Part shown: positions 1 through 7,615 of the stretch, piece after piece
Layout: each line of letters opens with the position of its first letter
How positions within the stretch are numbered: position 1 is the first letter of the stretch
Assembly (NCBI GenBank): GCA_016218765.1
Contig: JACRCZ010000049.1
Span: 45,121 to 109,120, forward strand
Length of the DNA: 64,000 bases
Origin: Deltaproteobacteria bacterium
GTDB taxonomy: Bacteria; Myxococcota_A; Polyangia; DRWM01; JAAZOP01
Reading direction: 5' to 3'
Notes under the pieces: model-generated
The model's input: only the letters and a program-made list of their open reading frames with translations
Told to the model about the DNA's origin: nothing
Database searches by the model: none
Position numbers and translations under genes: made by a program

Positions 1-1
1 G

Positions 2-490
2 AACCGGACCCGCGAGCTGGGGGCGAAGATCTCGGCGGACTACAAGGGCAGCGATCTGTTGCTGGTCAGCGTGCTCAAGGGCGGCTTCGTCTTCCTCGCC
101 GACCTCGTCCGCACCATCGACATCCCCCTGGAGCTGGACTTCATGCGCGTCCGCTCCTACGGCGCCCGCTCGGAATCCTCCGGCGTCGTCGAGATCACCG
201 CCGACCTGACCGGCCCCGTCGAGGGCAAGCACGTGCTGTTCGTCGAGGACATCGTCGATACCGGGCTCACGATGACCTACCTCATGCGGAACATCAAGAC
301 GCGCCACCCGGCCGACGTCAGGCTCTGCGCGCTGCTCTACAAACCCGAGCGCAAGCTCGTCGACGTCCCGATCGACTACCTCGGCTTCACCATCCCCAAC
401 CAGTTCGTCGTCGGCTACGGCCTCGACTACGCCGAGAAGCACCGCAACCTGCCCTACATCGCCACGATGGACGACGAGCCGCCGGGCTGA
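2..490 (+). CDS. hpt: hypoxanthine phosphoribosyltransferase, 5' end missing
   Basis: The reading frame is open from the left edge, so the start codon lies outside the window and about 162 residues remain. Type I phosphoribosyltransferase features are visible: the pyrophosphate-loop segment [10 protein letters not shown] and the PRPP-binding motif [11 protein letters not shown], with the two acidic residues that contact ribose. HPRT joins hypoxanthine or guanine to PRPP in cytosolic purine salvage. The C-terminal [21 protein letters not shown] stretch is typical of bacterial Hpt, whose C-terminal region holds the purine. The gene stops with TGA, and a leftward gene faces it. Only the first few dozen residues are missing. 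Confidence 0.93.
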   Translation, partial: NRTRELGAKISADYKGSDLLLVSVLKGGFVFLADLVRTIDIPLELDFMRVRSYGARSESSGVVEITADLTGPVEGKHVLFVEDIVDTGLTMTYLMRNIKTRHPADVRLCALLYKPERKLVDVPIDYLGFTIPNQFVVGYGLDYAEKHRNLPYIATMDDEPPG

Positions 491-561
491 TCCCCGCACC
501 TCCGGACCAACAACTCGACCCGGACGACCCACCAAGAACCAACAACTCCCCCCCACCCCCC

Positions 562-3500
562 CTACTCCCACCCGTCGGCAAGAAGCGCTTCGCGGCCCAC
601 CGTGAGGAACCTGCGCCTTCCGTCGCGCAGCACGGCCACCGAGACCGTCTCGCGGTGCAGGCGCGCCACGATCCCGCGCAGCGTCTCCAGGTCCCGGATG
701 CGCTCGCGCTCCACCTGGAAGATCGTGTCGCCCGCCAGGAGGGCGTCGGTCCCCGGCGCCGTGACGGTGGCCGGCACGCGCACGATGACCTGGTCGTTGA
801 CCACCGAGTAGCCGACGCGGCCGGACGGGGTCTCCGTCGCCGCTCCCGGCGTCGCTCCGACGCCGGCGGCCGTCGCCGCGTCCCGGAAGGCCAGCTCGAC
901 CGGGCGCGAGCGCGTGCCGACGTCCAGGGTGGCGACGGCGGAGGTCGTGCCGAGGTCCTCGCGCGACGCCTCGATTTCCCAGCGCCCCGGCTCCAGACCG
1001 GTCGCGGCGAAACGGCCGTCGGCGTCCGAACGCGCCGAACGCGGCGCCGTCCCGCTGCCGGCAAGGCGCAGCTCGATCGAGGCCCCGCCGACGGGCACGC
1101 CGAAGCGGTCCGTCACGCGCCCCTCCAGCGTCACCCCCCGCCGCATCACGAGCTCCACGACCCGCTCGGCGCCGGCCTCGCCCTCCCCCGCGGCCGCGAT
1201 GCCGAGCACCAGTGTCTGGTCGGCGAAGCCCGCGGCGGTCGCCCGCAGCTCGTAGTCGCCCGCCGCCACGCGTCCCGCACGGAACTTCCCGTCGGGCCCC
1301 GCCACGGCCGCCGCGACCTCCCGCCCGCCCTGCCGCAGCACCACGGCGGCCGCCAGCGGCTCGCCCACCTCGTCGGTCACCGAGCCGCGCACGATCACGC
1401 CCGGGTCCAGGACGACCTCGGCGGTCGCGCCGGCCGACGCCACGACGGATGCGTCGACGTAGTCCGGGTGCGAGGCGACCAGTCGCACGTCCCCGGACGA
1501 CGGCGCCGCGAGGCGGAAGGAGCCGTCGGCCCCCGTCGTCGCGCCCGGCGACGTCCAGCGCGTCTCGCCTCCGGTCGGCTCCGCCCGCACCCGCGCCCCG
1601 CGGACGGGGAAGCGGCGCGTGTCGATCACCCGGCCGGCGATCCGCCCGCCGAGCTTGACGAGCTCGATCGCCGCCTCGCCCGCGCACGGCGTGCCGGCCA
1701 GATCCCGCTCCAGGTCCGCGGTCAGGTACCCGGGCGCCTGGACGTGCAACACGACGTGCGGGGGAAGGTGCGGGGCCGTGAACGCGCCGGCCTCGTCCGT
1801 GCGCCAGACCAGCGGCTCCATCAGCCCGGACTGGATGCGGACGCCCGCACCCGCGACCGGATTCCCGTCCGCGTCGCGCACCACGCCTGCGAGCGTGCAC
1901 CCCTCGACGAGTTGGAGCACGACCGAGGTCGCCGCCGGCCGGTCCGGCACGACGACCTCCTGCGCCAGCGGCGCGAAGTCCGGATGGGCCACGCGGAGCG
2001 TGTACCTGCCGGGCGGGAGGCCCGCGAGCGAGACGGTGCCGCTCACGTCGGTGGTCAGGGGAGCTGTTTTCGGTAGTCGGTTCTCGGTTCTCAGACCGGA
2101 CCCGTCATTGGCAGGCCCCGCCCCTTGGCGAACGTTTCCCGGTGAGTCATCGGCCGGCACCGCGGCGGGTGCGTCGCCTGCGGCCGCCTGGCCTTCCAGC
2201 CAGGCGAAGGGACGCGGGGGGATCGGGGGCAGCGGGCCTTCCAGGACGCCCAGCTCGCCGATCGGAAGGAGGCGGCCCACCGGGGCGAGGCCGCGGCGGT
2301 CCAGCGCCGCGAGCGCCTCCGTCGTGGGCGAGCGGAAGACGAAACCCCCGTCGTCCGCGCGGCCCGACAGCGAGAGCCGGGCGCCGGCGACGGACGAACC
2401 GTCGGGACCGACCACCCGGACGTCGAGACTCCGGCCAAGGTGCAGCTCGAGCGCGACATCGCCCTCCCCGCCCCCGGCGACCTCGACCCACGCCTCGGCC
2501 GGAAGGAAGGGGGTCTGCGCGCAGCGCACGAGGTACCGGCCCGGCTGGAGCGGTCCGACGCGGAAGGTCCCGTTGGGGGCTACCACGGCGCGCAGGGGTA
2601 CGAGCCGCGACTGGAGGCCGTGGACGGTGACGACCAGGCCGGTTGCGCCGTCCGCGGCGGCGCCCTCGGCGGTCGCTCGTCCCGCGACGAAGCCGCCGGG
2701 CGCCAAAGCCAGGCGGACCGTCGTCGTCTCCGCCGGCCGGACCTCAACCCCGCGCCGGAGCGGCGACACGCGCGTCCCGTCGAACCCCTCGGCCTCGTAG
2801 AACCCCGGCGGGATCAGCCCCGCGTCGAACCGGCCGCCGGCATCGGAAAGAAATTCCTTCGCCGGCCACAGCCCCGAGCCGACGACGCGGACCGTGGAAC
2901 CCGGCACCGGCGTACCCGCAGGGTCGACGACCTCCCCGACCAGTCGCCCGCCGCGCGGCAGCTCGAGCTCCACCGGCTCCGCCGCCGGCAGCGCGATCGG
3001 ATCGGACCGTCCCGAGACATGCCCGTCCGCCCCGACGACGACCTCCACGGTCCCGCTCGACGGAAGGAAGAGCCGCGCCGTCCCCTCGGCGTCCGTCTCC
3101 ACCGCGTCGGCGCTTGCCACGGCCCGGCGTTCGCCCTCCGTCCATGACGGATCCTGGAGGTCGGGGGCGACGAGCGCCCCGGCGACCGGGGCGCCGGTAT
3201 CGTCGACGACGCGCACGACCAGCGTCGTCCCCGGCGCGAGCGCCACCTCGAAGCCGGCCGAAGACCCCGACGCGCGGCGCACGAGCGACGGCATGCCGGG
3301 GCAAGAGAGCAGGAAAGAGCCGGCCCATGCCTCCGGCGGCTCGAAGCGGAATCGACCGTTCCCTTCCGGCACGACCTCGCCCAGAACCTTCCCGCCGGCA
3401 TCGAGCCAGCGCACGCGGACGGCCCGCGAGTCGGTCCCCTGCGGAACGGTGACGCGTCCCGAGACCTCCGGGGAGCCGGCTCCCTCCCCCGCGTCAACCG

Positions 3501-3735
3501 ACGCATCGCCCGGTCCGGCGGCGGGAAGGACGGTTTCGGCCGGCACGTTCCTGCCCTGGAATCTTGGGAGCAGGACGAAGAGGAAGGTCGCGATCAGGAA
3601 CCCGATCATCAGGGCGGCGCCCGCGACCAGCCCGATCAGCGTCGTGACGTTGCGTGGCCGCGACGGCCCCCCACCATCCGGTGCGTCCGCCGCCGGGCCC
3701 CCTCCGCCCTCGCCTGTCCCCTTATCTGTGTCCAT
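562..3735 (-). CDS. membrane-anchored carboxypeptidase-regulatory-like repeat protein with C-terminal PDZ-like domain
   Basis: A 1057-residue protein. After a Gly/Pro/Asp-rich cytosolic head, one membrane helix (about residues 33-57) leads to an extracytoplasmic region. That region has about nine beta-sandwich modules of the CarboxypepD_reg type, each opening with a pattern like G.V.D..G.PV.GA.V (for example GRVTDRFGVPVGGASIEL). The last 85 residues resemble a PDZ domain (LLAGDTIFQVERERIRDLETL). Such repeats usually mediate surface or periplasmic protein contacts; no catalytic motif is seen. Two oddities: the start codon falls inside a short-period repeat (3721-3753) and has no Shine-Dalgarno sequence, and an in-frame GLRTENRLPKTAP insert between modules is encoded by another repeat (2064-2096). 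The true function is unknown. Confidence 0.85.
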   Translation of the reverse strand: MDTDKGTGEGGGGPAADAPDGGGPSRPRNVTTLIGLVAGAALMIGFLIATFLFVLLPRFQGRNVPAETVLPAAGPGDASVDAGEGAGSPEVSGRVTVPQGTDSRAVRVRWLDAGGKVLGEVVPEGNGRFRFEPPEAWAGSFLLSCPGMPSLVRRASGSSAGFEVALAPGTTLVVRVVDDTGAPVAGALVAPDLQDPSWTEGERRAVASADAVETDAEGTARLFLPSSGTVEVVVGADGHVSGRSDPIALPAAEPVELELPRGGRLVGEVVDPAGTPVPGSTVRVVGSGLWPAKEFLSDAGGRFDAGLIPPGFYEAEGFDGTRVSPLRRGVEVRPAETTTVRLALAPGGFVAGRATAEGAAADGATGLVVTVHGLQSRLVPLRAVVAPNGTFRVGPLQPGRYLVRCAQTPFLPAEAWVEVAGGGEGDVALELHLGRSLDVRVVGPDGSSVAGARLSLSGRADDGGFVFRSPTTEALAALDRRGLAPVGRLLPIGELGVLEGPLPPIPPRPFAWLEGQAAAGDAPAAVPADDSPGNVRQGAGPANDGSGLRTENRLPKTAPLTTDVSGTVSLAGLPPGRYTLRVAHPDFAPLAQEVVVPDRPAATSVVLQLVEGCTLAGVVRDADGNPVAGAGVRIQSGLMEPLVWRTDEAGAFTAPHLPPHVVLHVQAPGYLTADLERDLAGTPCAGEAAIELVKLGGRIAGRVIDTRRFPVRGARVRAEPTGGETRWTSPGATTGADGSFRLAAPSSGDVRLVASHPDYVDASVVASAGATAEVVLDPGVIVRGSVTDEVGEPLAAAVVLRQGGREVAAAVAGPDGKFRAGRVAAGDYELRATAAGFADQTLVLGIAAAGEGEAGAERVVELVMRRGVTLEGRVTDRFGVPVGGASIELRLAGSGTAPRSARSDADGRFAATGLEPGRWEIEASREDLGTTSAVATLDVGTRSRPVELAFRDAATAAGVGATPGAATETPSGRVGYSVVNDQVIVRVPATVTAPGTDALLAGDTIFQVERERIRDLETLRGIVARLHRETVSVAVLRDGRRRFLTVGREALLADGWE
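2064..2096 (-). repeat. short-period repeat of the CCGAGAAC type inside a CDS
   Basis: On the minus strand this reads as consecutive GAGAACCGAGAACCGAC units. It lies in frame inside the large repeat protein and encodes a Leu-Arg-Thr-Glu-Asn-Arg stretch that belongs to no beta module. Related strings occur at 21321-21352 and 41391-41424. Confidence 0.6.
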
Positions 3736-3753
3736 CTGTGTTCATCTGTGGTT
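3721..3753. repeat. 10-nt-period repeat of the ATCTGTG type
   Basis: Three consecutive 10-nt units start with ATCTGTG (3724, 3734, 3744) and differ only at the last two or three bases. On the minus strand the unit reads as CACAGAT, and the ATG of the large leftward gene lies inside it. A diverged three-unit copy is at 48081-48110. Confidence 0.7.
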
Positions 3754-3790
3754 GCCAAAAACCGTTTTCCATTCTCGCGGGAAGGCATGA

Positions 3791-3796
3791 TAGCAT
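3791..3796 (+). promoter_or_regulatory. putative -10 element, leaderless start
   Basis: TAGCAT lies 10 nt before the ATG at 3807 and no Shine-Dalgarno sequence intervenes, so transcription would begin at or within a few bases of the start codon. No clear -35 hexamer was found. The call rests on the same arrangement recurring at other genes in the window. Confidence 0.3.
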
Positions 3797-3806
3797 CCGC
3801 TCCGCC

Positions 3807-4526
3807 ATGACGCTTCGGATCGGCTGCATCGACTTCCCGATTCCCCCCTCGCGCTATTTCCGCAAGTGGGATCTCGTCGAGATCGAACAGACCCTGGTGC
3901 GGGCGCCCGGCGACGGAACGGTCAAGCGCTGGCTTCGCGAGTCGCTGGAGGGGTTCGAGTTCGTGGTCGCCGTGTCGCCGCTCGTGACCTACGGTCCGGG
4001 GAGCCAGCACTTCCGCTACCAGCCGGCGCCCGCGAAGTCGCAATGGCGCAAATACGCCCCGTTCGCGGCGACGAAGGAGGTCTCGGCGGCGTTCGAAGAA
4101 AGCCTGGCCTTGGCCAGGGAGCTGAAGGCGAAGCTGCTGGTCTTCCAGACGCCTGCGGACCTCGTCCCCGACAAGTCGCTGCTGCGGGCGATGACGCACT
4201 TCTTCACGAAGGCCGATCGGCAGAAGCGGCGGTGGGTGTGGGAGCCCAAGGGCGGCTGGGAGCCCAAGGAGGCCGTCGCCTTCGCCAAGGACATGGGCCT
4301 GACGCTGTGCGTCGACCCCCTGGCGCAGCGGCCGCCCGATCCCGCGTTCGCCTACTGCCACCTCCCGGGGCCCGCGGGCTTCCGCTCGCGCTACGAGGAG
4401 GAGGCGCTGCTCCGGCTGCGCGACATCTGCCGCGAGTACGAGGACGTCTACTGCCTGTTCGGCAACATCGACATGCACAACGACGCCACCCGTTTCCACC
4501 AGCTCCTGCAGGCCGAGCGGGCGTGA
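3807..4526 (+). CDS. DUF72 (YecE-like) family protein
   Basis: A 239-residue soluble protein. The opening LRIGCIDFPIPPSRYF and the segments FEFVVAVSP, WEPKGGWEP and YCLFGNIDMHNDATR match the TIM-barrel DUF72 family. In that family a conserved N-terminal strand and a C-terminal NN/ND-H motif line the barrel. Biochemical function is unknown. The ATG at 3807 was chosen because homology starts there; upstream in-frame codons run back through repeat DNA. The ATG follows a TAGCAT hexamer by 10 nt with no ribosome binding site. The gene stands alone between two leftward units and is followed by a CGCAAAG-type repeat. Confidence 0.85.
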   Translation: MTLRIGCIDFPIPPSRYFRKWDLVEIEQTLVRAPGDGTVKRWLRESLEGFEFVVAVSPLVTYGPGSQHFRYQPAPAKSQWRKYAPFAATKEVSAAFEESLALARELKAKLLVFQTPADLVPDKSLLRAMTHFFTKADRQKRRWVWEPKGGWEPKEAVAFAKDMGLTLCVDPLAQRPPDPAFAYCHLPGPAGFRSRYEEEALLRLRDICREYEDVYCLFGNIDMHNDATRFHQLLQAERA

Positions 4527-4540
4527 TCGGCCGATCCGAA

Positions 4541-4582
4541 GTTCACGCAAAGCGCGCAAAGATCCGCAAAGGACGCAAAGGG
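4541..4582. repeat. CGCAAAG short-period repeat
   Basis: Four CGCAAAG units spaced 9-12 nt apart fill the gap between two convergent genes. A diverged copy (CGCAAAG, CGCCAAG, CGCGAAG on the minus strand) encodes the C-terminal tail of MurD at 41521-41577. Confidence 0.7.
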
Positions 4583-4590
4583 GATTCTGG

Positions 4591-5556
4591 TCAGGACGTG
4601 CCGCCGACGACACCGGGAGAGATCCCTTTCCACGCCCGCTCGAAATCCGCCGGGACATCCGCCTCGAAGGCCAGCCGTTCGCCGGTGCGCGGGTGCGTGA
4701 AGGCCAGCCGCCACGCGTGCAGTGCCGGCCTGGCGAGCGCCTGCGCGGCGCGGCGCAGCTCGGGATCGCGCGGGGCTCGCCCGTAGACGGGGTCGCCCAG
4801 GATCGGCCATCCGCCCTCGGAGAGGTGGACGCGAATCTGGTGCGTGCGGCCGGTGCCCAGGCGCACCTCGAGCATCGCGCAGCCGGGGCGGCGCTCCCGC
4901 AAGCGGAACGTCGTCAGCGCCGTGCGGCCGCGGGTCGTGCGGGACGTGAAGCGCTTGCGGTCGACCGGGTGGCGCGCGAAGAGGGTCTCGATCCGGCCCT
5001 CGGCCGGCGGCTCGCCGACGACGATCGCCAAGTAGGTCTTGTCCACCGTCCGTCCGGCGAACTGCTCCGCGAGCCGCGCGTGGGCGGTGACGTTGCGTGC
5101 CACGACCATCACGCCGGAGGTGCCCTTGTCCAGGCGGTGGACGATGCCGGGCCGGGCCGGGTCGCCGCCGCCGGCGCCGAGCGCCGCGAGCGCGTTGACC
5201 AGCGTGCCCCGCGCGTGTCCCGCCGCGGGATGCACCACGAGGTCCGCGGGCTTATCGACCACGATCACGTCGTCGTCCCGGTACAGCACGCGGACGGGAA
5301 TGTCCTCCGCCTCCACGCTCAGGGCTTCCGGCGGCAGCGGTTCCACCCGGAGGCGCTGGCCGGCGCGGACCGCCGCGCCCGCCTTCGGAGTCGTGCCGTC
5401 CAGGGTCACGCGGCCGAGATCGATCAGCCGGCGGGCCTGGGAGCGCGTGAGGTCGGGCGCGAGGGACGTGACGACGCGGTCGAGGCGTTCGCCTGCCAGC
5501 GTTGGCGGGACGACGCAATCGAGCGCCTCGGCGGTCGGATCGGGCGGGGGGGTCAC
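4591..5556 (-). CDS. rluD: RluA/RluD-family 23S rRNA pseudouridine synthase
   Basis: A 321-residue protein. An N-terminal S4 RNA-binding domain (about residues 17-80, GERLDRVVTSL...RSQARRLID) precedes the pseudouridine synthase domain. That domain carries the RluA-family catalytic motif HRLDKGTSGVMVVA, in which the Asp is the nucleophile, and the later RTHQIRVHL motif. It isomerises uridines in rRNA; S4 plus length fit RluD, which modifies helix 69 of 23S rRNA, but RluC-like specificity cannot be excluded. The GTG start overlaps the TGA of the upstream 88-aa gene (GTGA), so the two are probably translationally coupled. Confidence 0.9.
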   Translation of the reverse strand: MTPPPDPTAEALDCVVPPTLAGERLDRVVTSLAPDLTRSQARRLIDLGRVTLDGTTPKAGAAVRAGQRLRVEPLPPEALSVEAEDIPVRVLYRDDDVIVVDKPADLVVHPAAGHARGTLVNALAALGAGGGDPARPGIVHRLDKGTSGVMVVARNVTAHARLAEQFAGRTVDKTYLAIVVGEPPAEGRIETLFARHPVDRKRFTSRTTRGRTALTTFRLRERRPGCAMLEVRLGTGRTHQIRVHLSEGGWPILGDPVYGRAPRDPELRRAAQALARPALHAWRLAFTHPRTGERLAFEADVPADFERAWKGISPGVVGGTS

Positions 5557-5819
5557 CAGATGTTGGAGCGGATCTGCGCGTTGGACTTGAGGAGCTTATC
5601 GACCAGCGCGCGGCCGTAGTAGTTCTTGCGAAACAGGTCGGGCGAGACGCGGCTCTGGTAGAGGGTCCGGCCCTCGTCGATCGTCTCCTTCAGGAGGTCG
5701 AACAGCGTGTCGTTGCGGATCCCGTCCTCGATCTTGGCCTTGTTGTAGATGACGATGTCCGAAACGATCGCGCGTGCCACCCGCTTGGCGGCGTTGTCGT
5801 CCTTGTCGATGACCGGCAT
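5553..5819 (-). CDS. conserved small hypothetical protein, 88 aa
   Basis: An 88-residue, charged, helical protein with no signal or membrane segment (MPVIDKDDNAAKRVARAI...ALVDKLLKSNAQIRSNIW). It has a good Shine-Dalgarno sequence (GGAGGG) and a recognisable promoter at 5843-5871. Its TGA overlaps the GTG of the pseudouridine synthase gene, implying a bicistronic operon. I do not recognise a named family. The mixture of conserved-looking hydrophobic and basic positions and the tidy expression signals make it a real gene. Its role may relate to ribosome or RNA metabolism, but only by association. Confidence 0.75.
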   Translation of the reverse strand: MPVIDKDDNAAKRVARAIVSDIVIYNKAKIEDGIRNDTLFDLLKETIDEGRTLYQSRVSPDLFRKNYYGRALVDKLLKSNAQIRSNIW

Positions 5820-5842
5820 GGCGTTCCCTCCGTCGGAGCGGG

Positions 5843-5871
5843 ATGGTAGGCGCGCGGCGCGACGGAGTCAA
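5843..5871 (-). promoter_or_regulatory. sigma-70-type promoter of the 88-aa gene and rluD
   Basis: TTGACT (-35) and TACCAT (-10) on the minus strand are separated by exactly 17 nt. They lie 24 nt upstream of the start, leaving room for a short leader with GGAGGG. Confidence 0.6.
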
Positions 5872-5981
5872 ACTGTCATCCGTCTGCCGCCTTGCGGCCC
5901 ACCCCGTCCCGACGTACCCTCCTCCCAGGTCCGGGCGTCCGAACGACCCGCCCGCGCGGGGGGAATGCGGAGGAGGCTGCC

Positions 5982-7445
5982 ATGGGGATCCGGTTCACGG
6001 AAGCACGAAGCGGGGGCCGGCACGGCCTGCCGCTCGCGATCGGCTTGCTGGCGGCGCTCGTCACGGCGGCGTGCTCGCCCGGCAGCGACGACTCCACGGG
6101 ACCCCGGGACGTCGTCGACCGCGCGGACACGACGGGAGATGCCGACGTCCCCATCGATGACGTGACGCCGGACTCGCCGTTGCCGGACGACGGGACGGGG
6201 GCGGAGGACGCGCGGCCCGAGGCGCTGCCGCTCGACACCGACGCCGACGGGTTGTCGGACGACGACGAGCTGCTCCTGGGCACGGACCCGACGCTGGAGG
6301 ATACCGACGGCGACGGGTTCACCGACGGCGTCGAGCATCTGGCCGGCACGGACCCGGTCAACCCCGACTCCTTCATCCCGCCCACCGACTACTACGTGAT
6401 CCTGCCCTACGAGGATGCTCCGCAGGAGCGCGAGCTGGAGTTCACCGCGCGGCTGGGCAAGGGCGACATCTTCTTCCTCGTGGACACGACGGGCAGCATG
6501 GCCACCGCCATCGCCAACGTCCGCTCCTCGCTCGCCGGCGTCATCGTTCCCGCCGTCGATGCCGCCATCGCCGACGTCGTGATGGGCGTGGGCGATTTTC
6601 GCGACTTCCCGACCGATCCGTGGGGCCAGGCCGGAGACTGGACCTTCGCGCTGCGCCAGACGGTGACCAACGACATCGGCGCCGTCCAGACCGCCCTCAA
6701 CGGCCTGCGGGTCGGCGGCGGCGGCGACACGCCCGAGGCGCAGATGGAGGGCTTGTACGACTCGGCCGGCGCCTCGTGCAGCACGGGCTCCGGCTTCGGC
6801 GCCGCGTGCTTCCGCGACGACAGCCACCCGATCATCGTCGTCGTCACCGACGCTCCCGCCCACAACGGCACCGACTCGCTCAACGACTACGACGGCTCGG
6901 TGACCGCGCGCTCCTGGTCGGAGACCATGGCCGCCCTCAACTCGCACGAGGTCAAGATCCTGGGCGCGGCCGTCAAGATCGGCATCTTCCCCGCCGCGGG
7001 CCGCGCGGACCTGGAGGCCGCCGCCCGCGCCACCGGGTCGTTCAACCGCGACGGGGCGCCGACCGTCTACCCCGCCACCGGCGGCGAAGTCAGCGACGTC
7101 GTCGTCGGCGGCATCGTCGACCTGGTCGGCGCGGAGACCCAGGACGTCTCCGCCCGAAGCCTCGACGAGCCCTCCGATGCCGTCGACGCCACGCTGTTCA
7201 TCAAGGAGCTGCACCCCGTGTGGGCCAGCTCCGCCGTCAGCTCCGACGACACCACGTTCTACGGCGTCTCGGGCGGCACCACCGTCGTCTTCCGCATCGT
7301 CTTCCAGAACGACTTCCGCCCGCACGAATCGCACGTGCAGCTCTACCTCGCCTACATCGAGGTCTTCGATGTCGCCGGCGGCACGACGCTCGACCGCCGC
7401 AACGTCTACATCGTCATCCCCGCCGAGGACGGGTTCCTGTTGTAG
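5982..7445 (+). CDS. lipoprotein with thrombospondin-type calcium repeats and von Willebrand A domain
   Basis: A 487-residue protein. The ATG at 5982 is preceded by AGGAGG. The N-terminal signal ends in LVTAAC, a lipobox, so export and lipidation are expected. An Asp-rich linker follows, then DxDxDG-type calcium-binding repeats at about residues 85-130 (DTDADGLSDDDE, DTDGDGFTDGVE). The VWA domain begins near residue 160 with DIFFLVDTTGSM, an intact MIDAS DxTxS motif. VWA domains usually bind protein ligands through a metal. A second VWA lipoprotein follows 170 nt downstream. Partner and function are unknown. Confidence 0.88.
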   Translation: MGIRFTEARSGGRHGLPLAIGLLAALVTAACSPGSDDSTGPRDVVDRADTTGDADVPIDDVTPDSPLPDDGTGAEDARPEALPLDTDADGLSDDDELLLGTDPTLEDTDGDGFTDGVEHLAGTDPVNPDSFIPPTDYYVILPYEDAPQERELEFTARLGKGDIFFLVDTTGSMATAIANVRSSLAGVIVPAVDAAIADVVMGVGDFRDFPTDPWGQAGDWTFALRQTVTNDIGAVQTALNGLRVGGGGDTPEAQMEGLYDSAGASCSTGSGFGAACFRDDSHPIIVVVTDAPAHNGTDSLNDYDGSVTARSWSETMAALNSHEVKILGAAVKIGIFPAAGRADLEAAARATGSFNRDGAPTVYPATGGEVSDVVVGGIVDLVGAETQDVSARSLDEPSDAVDATLFIKELHPVWASSAVSSDDTTFYGVSGGTTVVFRIVFQNDFRPHESHVQLYLAYIEVFDVAGGTTLDRRNVYIVIPAEDGFLL

Positions 7446-7446
7446 G

Positions 7447-7527
7447 AGGGCGCGGAGGGGAGAGAGGGCGCGGAGATCCCCGACGAACCGCTGAGACGCT
7501 GAGGTCGCTGAGAGGAACGCTGAGGGG
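7447..7527. repeat. short-period repeats (GCGCGGAG and CGCTGAG types)
   Basis: Immediately after the TAG stop, GAGGGCGCGGAG occurs twice. Then CGCTGAG, or close variants, is repeated four times at 9-12 nt spacing (ACCGCTGAGACGCTGAGG and onward). No ORF or hairpin explains it. Confidence 0.65.
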
Positions 7528-7615
7528 GGACCAAGGCAAGCAGGGGAAACGGCGGCGGACTGGAACGGGACCGAGCGACGTGTCATGCTGTGGGCGGTTG
7601 ACACGGAGGTCCGCG

